Source: Adiantum capillus-veneris
Taxonomy: Eukaryota; Streptophyta; Polypodiopsida; Polypodiales; Pteridaceae
Direction of reading: 5' to 3'
Assembly: GCA_014529385.2 (NCBI GenBank)
Contig: CM043968.1
Span: 10,241,648-10,305,647 of the forward strand
Length of the DNA stretch: 64,000 bases
Part shown: positions 57,612 to 64,000 of the stretch, piece after piece
Numbering within the stretch: the first letter of the stretch is position 1
Layout: every line of letters starts with the position of its first letter
Translations under genes and position numbers: made by a program
The notes under the pieces: generated by a model
What the model was told of the DNA's origin: nothing
Seen by the model: the letters and a program-made list of their open reading frames with translations, nothing else
The model's database searches: none

Positions 57612-59374
57612 CACAAATCCAACCACTTACTTGACAGGTGGTTAGTCCCTTGCTCAACTCCTTGCTCTGCTGTTGAATAAACATGTACACAAGGATTTAA
57701 TTTTTGCAAACTAGCAAACTAGTTAAACAATTACAACCGCTTAATGTGGTCTTGGTAATGACTGGTATAACTAGAGGTTTAAGCCCAACCACAACTGCAC
57801 ACTTTACATCCTAATGCTCTAGGTAAGTCCAATGTTCTTGAATTGTGCACAACCTCAGTCTCTGTCACTCTTGACGCAACATCTTGATTCTCGTGCTCAC
57901 TGGTAAATTAGTCAAACAAGGTTCGAATTCAAATTTGAAAGAAGATCTTGGATCCCTGCGACATTGTGAGCACCTGTGTATGGTCAAACTCCTAGCTGGA
58001 TCCTAAAACAGGCCTGGAGACATCCTACGTGTAGGATGTGTACTGGCTCAAAATTGGCTCAAAATTGGCCCAAAATTGAATCCTAGATTCCCCTTGTTTT
58101 GCTTAGCCCATAGGCATCCTCACTTAATGATTCTGACACCTCTAGGATGGTCAAATGCTCAAGAATATGTTTCAAAATATGGATGCTCCATCAAATGATT
58201 TTTCAAGTCAAATGAGCTTCAAATTGAACCAAAATTTACTAGCAGGCTTATAAGATGCTATGAAACACTTTGGTAAGGTCAAATGTTGATTTGGGACCCA
58301 AAATTAGCTCCTAGACATCCTATGGGTAGGATGTTGTTTTGCTCAGAATTGAGTAAGATTTGGTCCAGAGACTCCCCTTGGATCTGGCAACACACTGGTA
58401 TGCTTGAATCTCAAATTATCTCTTGGTAGGATGTCTTTTTGCTTAGAAACAAGTAAGATTTGGTCAAGTGACTCCCCTTGGGTCTGGCAACACACTGGTA
58501 TGCTCAGAGTTTCAAACTTAGCTCCTAGACATCCTACAAGTAGGATGTCTTTTTGCTCAGAATCAAGTAAGATTTGGTCTAGAGACTCCCCTTGGGTCTG
58601 GGAACACACTGGTATGCTTAGAATTTCAAAATTAGCTTCTAGACATCCTACGGTAGGATGTCGTTTTTCTTAAATAGAATCGGAGAGTGGTGGACTCTTT
58701 TGGTCTTAGAGGGAGTCTAGGGAGCATATGTCTGGCCTAGATCCTTTGACTTAGGTAATATTAGATAGGAGATAGGTGTTTGTGGAGTGGAACTGGAGTT
58801 AGTGAGGTAGAAGAGGTGAGGTGTCAGCTTGAGAGTCCGTGTGAGGCTAGGAAGCGACTTGGACACCAAATTTACCATCCCATCTGATGAGTAGGATCAT
58901 AGTAAGTAGGACATTATGATTGTGATCTTGAGCATTTCATTCATGTCATATTTGCTACTAGGATCATCAAAGGAGCGAAAACGTAAAGTTCAAAAAGACG
59001 AGAAATTATAGCTGGTTGCTTGTTTTGTGATGTTGTGAGTGGTTGTAAGGTGTTTGCAAGGCTTAAGGGAAAGTCCAGAACTGGAAAATCACATTTCTGT
59101 CAGTTTGGACATTTGGGGTGTAGGATGTCTCTAGAGCCATCTAGAGCAGGAATTTGGAAAGTTTGAGGTCACCAATGTGTTTAGTGGGTATGTTTTACCC
59201 TAAGAACATATTGAGTTGAGTGTTTTTCCATGTTTTTGATGTCCAAAAATCAAAAGGCGAAGTTAGAAAGAGAAAAAATCCTAAATTGCTTGTTTTGAGT
59301 GATTTTGACATTCAAAGGAAAAGCTGAACATACCACTGTGTTGCCAGACCCAAGGGGAGTCTCTGGACCAAATC
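57612..59374. repeat. ORF1-ORF2 spacer with palindromes and 100-114 bp tandem units
   Basis: No gene. GACTCCCCTTGG recurs at about 58370, 58470 and 58584, each followed by CTGGCAACACACTGGTATGC or a close variant. Palindromes of the same type as in the arrays occur at 58019-58040, 58314-58335, 58528-58549 and 58642-58662, with lone right arms near 58425 and 59119. A reverse-complement copy of about 42 bp of the unit lies at 59339-59380. Confidence 0.82.
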
Positions 59375-60304
59375 TTACTTTGGATGAGTTGGCTCTTCTT
59401 CTACTGTTTCTAGCTTTCTCTTCAGTCTGGTGGTTACCCTAGGAGCTGCAGGTTGCTCCTCTTCCTTGTCCTCTTTCAGCTTCAACCAGTCATTCTGTGT
59501 TGGAGGAAGAGGCCACTGGCCCTTAGCATATAGAGCTTCATATATCACCTTTGTGAGCATCTCCCTTGCTGCAATGTATGTAGGATTCGGGGTTCCCATC
59601 CTCACAATGTTGTACTGTAGGTACACCACATAATCTATCTCTCCTGGCCTACTTGTCTTCATTGCCCATGTGAATGTTGTTCCAATTTCTACAAGTGGCA
59701 TAGTGTACTTTTGAGGTCTCTTTGTGCAAATATGGAAATATTGGTTGTAAAGTTGGCACCTGGTTTCCACCATTGGATCTGCAATATCATCAAAGGTGTA
59801 GCTCTTCTTGATTTCCTTGTATACCTTTACCTCTTCTTGCCTCTTGTTGGCACTGTCTCCTGCATTAGAGAGGTTCAAGGCATTTGCGACCACCTCTGGC
59901 ATGATTACAATCACTCTGTTCTTTCCTTGCAGATCTGTCACCTTGGCTATGCCATTCTCCTTGATTGTGGTGATGAATTCCTAGACTCTCTGAATGTCAA
60001 TTCCTGTTGGCAAAGCCTCAAAATAATTGTGTAAGTCCAGCTTTTCCAAGATAGACACTATTTCTGGCTTTCTCATGAACTCATTGAGTTTGTGTGGTAT
60101 CATTGGCAGCTCTATGGCATTGCCTTCCGAGTCCTTGAGCAGGCCTTGGTATATCCTGAGGTCGTTTGCTTCCAACAAGTTGCTTTGTAACCAAGTGGTA
60201 GTGGGATTTATGGTTCCTACTGTTATTACAAATGGCTCCACTTCATCTAGGTAATCTTTGTTGGTCATTTTTTTCTTCTTTGCTGGTGACTTAGCGGTTG
60301 CCAT
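59375..60304 (-). pseudogene. Unknown ORF 1 of element P (310 codons, one stop)
   Basis: One minus-strand frame runs from ATG 60304 to 59375 with a single in-frame TAG near 59979, one C-to-T step from Gln. It begins MATAKSPAKKKKMTNKDYLD, a basic start, and contains ITVGTINPTTTWLQSNLLEA, NRVIVIMPEVVANALNLSNA, QLYNQYFHICTKRPQKYTMP, TFTWAMKTSRPGEIDYVVYL and WPLPPTQNDWLKLKEDKEEE, and ends in a charged tail. The middle vaguely recalls plant transposon ORFs of unknown function found in large gypsy elements, but no catalytic motif is visible. It starts about 50 bases after repeat B, in the position of a first ORF behind a 5' LTR. Confidence 0.55.
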
Positions 60305-60354
60305 GGATCCTATCGCACTCAGTAGTCCAAAGTTAGCGTTCTTTACAGATTAGT

Positions 60355-62832
60355 TGATAAACTGAGTTTTAACTATCCAATTGACTTGAAAATTGAAACA
60401 TGAGCTCAAGAGGGACTAAGGATGCCTTGCAATTGAAAACAGTAGGAATTGTGCTTCAAAATAAGCCTGAAGACATACTATGTGTAGGATGTTTTTTTCC
60501 TTAGAATGACTTGAAACTTGTCATTATGATAGCCTATGACCTGTGCATCACATCTATGTTCTTGGATTTTGATTTGGATACCAAAAAGTGAAATTTTGGA
60601 CTATTTTAGGCTTTTGGTATACAAATGGGTAGGATGTCCTGTAACGATGAGCAAATGTTGTCCAAATGACTTGAAAATTGATATGTAGGCTTCTTATAGC
60701 ATGTTGGTCTCATTTATGATGTCAAGCTTTGCTCAGTAGGTCAATATGACTATGGACACATACTACGCGTAGGATGTATTTTTGTTCAGAATTGCATGAA
60801 ACTTGTCAGTATGATAAGGCATAGCTTGTGGATCATCACCATGGTCTTAGATTTGAATTTGGATAAGTTTTGAGGGTAGGAAGACCATTTTTGGTGTTTG
60901 GGAATCTAAAACGTACATCTATGGAGCTATGAGGCCAAAAAGTGATTTGCTTAGCTGGAAACTTGGTGGGTGGGCTTGTGTGAATGTGATAAAGATGTAT
61001 GAAGATCAAAAAATCCATTTGGAAGTCATTTCAAGCTTAGAGACATACTACGTGTAGGATGTCTTTTTCATGATTTTGTAGATGTGACCTCACAGTTAGC
61101 TTTGACATGTTATGAAGAGTGTGTGGTTCAAGTTTCACTGGATTTGGATCATTTTTTATAGGTCTGTGACCATTTCTTGCCTCTATGCTCTGACTTTGTG
61201 TTATTTGGATCATAAGAGGTCAAACTTGGTCCGAATGGAGTGAAACTTGAGGGATTAGATGTAAATGACATGTAGAGGCTGTGTGTATGGCTAAATGAAG
61301 AGTTGGGTGCCCAAAAGTGGCCTTGAGACATCCTACGCGTAGGATGTCTCTTGTGTATTTTTTTGGAACAAGTCCTACTACCATGTGTATATGGCCTCCA
61401 TAAGTCCCTCTTGTGCCTTATTTCAATTAAAAAATCAAATGGCTAGTTAGAAACTCCCTTCTTGGCTTTCAGAGCCTCATAGGTGATTTCTGACTCTTGG
61501 AGCGCGTTCCCGCGATGAAATTTCTTGATGATGACCAGCATAGCTTCATTATCCCTTGGGGAACCTTGCCATGTGATTCTTGTTGGTTTTGGCTTCACTT
61601 GAGCTTCGTTTGGCGATTTGTCGCTCTAGAAGTGCCCATGATTGCGTCTGCATGCCCGTGATGATTTGTAGTGGTCTACGACCATAGGACTTGGTTGTTG
61701 AAGGCCTTGGTAAGCCGCTCGTGAAGTTTGGTGACAAACGGACGTCCCGCTTGGATGTGAGAGCCAAGTGACGCTTTGCGTTTCCGATGCCGTTTCTAGA
61801 GCTTAGGCCTACTTTGGGTTGCCTTTTGGCCATGTGGCCCATGTAGCCTTGTAGAGCTCGTCGAGAAGCTCCTACCCATTAGTTTTGGTATCATTCGGGT
61901 TACTTTTGCCGGATTTCCTCTTTGTGGCTTCTTGCAGGGCTCGAGATGTTAGGATTTTTCCCGTTGCTTTCTTGCCTCCTTTGGGCATCCGCAATTAGTC
62001 TCCTAGGCTAGGGTAAACCCCCTATGAAGTCTTGTTTGTATTGGATTAGCCGTTAGGTGGTTACCTATGCTCACAGGTCTCTACCCTGCAAACCCCGTTG
62101 GAGTTCTATGCTAGTTTTGGCGACAAAACATCACATATACCTGAAGAGCATAAGGTGCTGAGCCTACTTCTCATATCTGGTGGCCGTCGGATGACTGTGC
62201 GTGGCGTATCGGCTGTTGGAAGTCCTGTGCGCTCTAGGTGGCCAGAGCTCCCTCTCACAAGTGAATAGTAGAAATGAGCTCTAAGTAGGAAAAAATCTCA
62301 TAATGGGGTCCCAGAACCATTTTTCATGAAACTTGACATGTGCTCCTAACTTTTCGCGAAACGCGGTCTAGACTCGAAAAGTTCTCCATTTGGACTCCGT
62401 TTGCGCAGTTTCTGAGAATTTTGACAATTTGGTCAAAATCTGGCCACAACATGCCTCCCGCTTCATTCTCATAATTGCACCCCCACTGCACCCTGGGTTG
62501 TCTTCTAGTCATTGATCATCCCCATCTTTTTTATTTTTCATTACGATCGCATTTCACCTGCTTTTTGTATTTTTGAAGTTTTTCTGCCAATAATTAGTAA
62601 AATTAAAAGAAAAATAGCAAAATCAACCCAAAAAAACCCTAAAAATCAAAATAAATCAAAAACTTCACCCTGACACATTATGTACACTCACATGTAACTT
62701 TTATGCCCGGATTTCTCCGTTTGATCAATATTTTGCCCAAAAAATGGCTATTTTTATATATATACACACACTTATCGGCCCCAATTTGGCGTTTGGCCTC
62801 ATATATCTATAGATTAATGCTATATAAGGGCA
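60355..62832 (-). mobile_element. Long direct repeat B, candidate 5' LTR of element P
   Basis: It corresponds to repeat A from the TGCCCTTAT-type start (62832, minus strand) to the TTATCA end (near 60355). It is about 400 bp longer, mainly by extra sequence near 61850-62250. It holds four palindrome units. After its end no clear tRNA primer site is seen, which weakens the LTR reading. The divergence from A looks much greater than for the copia LTRs, so it is old. Confidence 0.5.
60472..61348. repeat. Palindrome array 2, exact 285-bp period
   Basis: Palindromes start at 60472, 60757, 61042 and 61327, so all three spacings are 285 bp. Arms are GACATACTA or GACATCCTA with TAGGATGT; centres are TGTG, CGCG or CGTG. 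Neighbouring units also share flanking words (GAAACTTGTCA, ATTTGGAT), so these are true tandem repeats. A lone right arm lies near 60626, as in array 1. Confidence 0.92.
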
Positions 62833-63602
62833 TATGTACTTTGGTTAGTCCAGAAAATTTCAGAATCAAACGTAAACCCCTCAAAAATAGTCATCAAAAC
62901 ATGCCCTTTTTGTTACTTTTTAATGTCATCGAGTTCCAATTGAGAAGAGTCCTCCCGGACGACAAGGTATCACCTTGGGGTATGTGCAGTGCATGGGTTA
63001 AAATTGTGCTAATGCACGGCCTTGTAACATGGCCCTACCTGATGCATACTCGGTCAATGCATGGTAAGATTAATGTTGTGCGAGAGGAGGGAATAAGCAA
63101 GATTCTTATTGGCATTCGATGTCGAGGTTTCATGTCTGTGCTTGGTTTGGTTGGTAGTTTTTCTTTGCAATTAAAAGTTGTAATTCTGCCGCTCGTTGTT
63201 TGATCGTCTTCTTTGCGAAGGTGCCCTGGTTTGCCGCTACTGTAGAGATGGCCGTTGTGGTCTCCTTGGAGAGATGTGTCGTGTCCGATGTGGTCATAAT
63301 CTTTTGTCATAAAATCTAATATCTAACCAACCCAAATGATTTTCTCATATTAAATTGATCACTTAATGTGGGAGAATAAACGGGAACAAGTGTTAAGATA
63401 ATATGGCTTATAGATCTATCTCAACACGGGGCCAATGGTAAAGGGGCCCACATGGGAGATGGTCTATCAAAGAGCAAGGCTAACCAATGGAGCATAATAC
63501 CTTAGGGTTAGCTTCATTGAAGACCTCCAATAATGTGTGTAAAAGTCCTTTGACCTTAGGTAAGCTAGGGCTGAGCTTGAGGTGGGAACCCGGCCTAAGA
63601 TC
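62833..63602. other. Right flank, no gene seen
   Basis: A plus ORF (62703-63203) begins inside repeat B and has no recognisable motif. No primer site or LTR end was found. Confidence 0.35.
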
Positions 63603-63770
63603 GAGGTGCTTGTCCTGCTTGAGGTGCTTGTCATGCTTGAGGTGCTTGTCATGCTTGAGGTGCTTGATTAAGATTCTTGAGGTGCTTGACTGGCTCCATG
63701 CTTGAGGTGCTTGACTTGTTACATGATTAAGGTGCTTGAGGTGCCTTGAGAAGCTTGCTTGAGATGCTTG
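63603..63770. repeat. Minisatellite, GAGGTGCTTG units
   Basis: GAGGTGCTTGTCATGCTT and variants occur about seven times; the first three are 18 bp apart, later ones 22-26 bp. It is noncoding. Confidence 0.9.
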
Positions 63771-64000
63771 TGGGAACACCCCCTAGTTCAAGTGCTTTGT
63801 CATGCTTGATGACTAAGGGGCTTGCTCATCCAAAGTAAAAAAGATCCCTACAAGGAGGGGGGCGAGCCTACAAGGGGGAGGGGGGGATGAGAGAGAACAC
63901 CCACACACTCACACAAGGGAAGCCCCAGCTTGAAGAGGCAACAAGGACACTTGTCAAGTTCCTCCTCATGTTGCCGTCATGGTGTGCCTGAAGCCTATTG
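63771..64000. other. Window end, no gene seen
   Basis: The sequence is rich in ACACCC and AAGGGG-type words, and no ORF or element boundary is visible before the window ends. Confidence 0.4.

Noticed and set aside
54783-61348. CRISPR-like array
   Set aside because: Palindromes are regularly spaced, but the 285-bp units are themselves homologous, there are no unique spacers, and the DNA is from a plant.
63035-63310. Zinc-knuckle-like SGKPGHLRKED on the minus strand
   Set aside because: The spacing resembles a knuckle but no Cys is present and the ORF has no other gag features; kept only as a possible relic.

Overview
This is nuclear DNA of a land plant with a large, transposon-filled genome. 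The clues are plant-type LTR retrotransposons: Ty1/copia primed by initiator-Met tRNA, and Ty3/gypsy-like elements whose primer sites match Asp, Met or, probably, Trp tRNA. A hAT-like MITE, long GA/CT and CA microsatellites and poly-G tracts fit the same picture. The species cannot be named from the sequence; a fern, another non-seed plant or a gymnosperm would fit. I recognise no ordinary host gene, rRNA or tRNA gene, CRISPR array or bacterial operon. Nearly every credible coding stretch belongs to a transposable element, and nearly all are broken.

Layout. 1-5.5 kb: element E1 on +, with part of a 5' LTR, a perfect 22-nt tRNA-Asp primer site, a long leader, one decayed unknown ORF, a polypurine tract and the start of a 3' LTR. 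5.5-15.3 kb: pieces of a second Asp-primed family. Its LTRs lie head to head (6277-6851 on -, 12178-12764 on +), with a broken gag (8874-12173, -) and a protease-bearing ORF (13874-15259, +). 15.8-26.4 kb: a minus-strand Ty3/gypsy element with RT, RNase H, integrase and a chromodomain-like tail, flanked by ~2.3 kb direct repeats that behave as LTRs. One of these carries a MITE. 27.58-32.70 kb: a complete, recent Ty1/copia insertion with 279-bp LTRs and a 5-bp target duplication. 33.5-38.9 kb: a gene-poor stretch holding three tandem palindromes and a purine-only minisatellite, perhaps inside one long-TIR element. 39.5-44.6 kb: a minus-strand gypsy element with a probable tRNA-Trp primer site, internally deleted. 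45.6-51.6 kb: old gypsy fragments, a coiled-coil pseudogene and another LTR of the Asp family. 53.8-62.8 kb: a minus-strand, RT-less element-like unit with two unknown ORFs between long direct repeats. Those repeats contain 284-285 bp tandem units, each centred on a 22-bp palindrome.

How the parts relate. Only the copia element is nearly intact as an insertion, and even its polyprotein is broken in three places. The others are relics in which most in-frame stops are explained by a single C-to-T or G-to-A change, as expected for heavily methylated repeats. The points most worth a second look are the palindrome arrays at 54.8-61.3 kb with their two-ORF carrier, the tandem palindromes at 35.7-36.5 kb, the unknown E1 protein with repeated Y-x-D-x-x-G-like segments, and the MITE with its empty site in the sister LTR.
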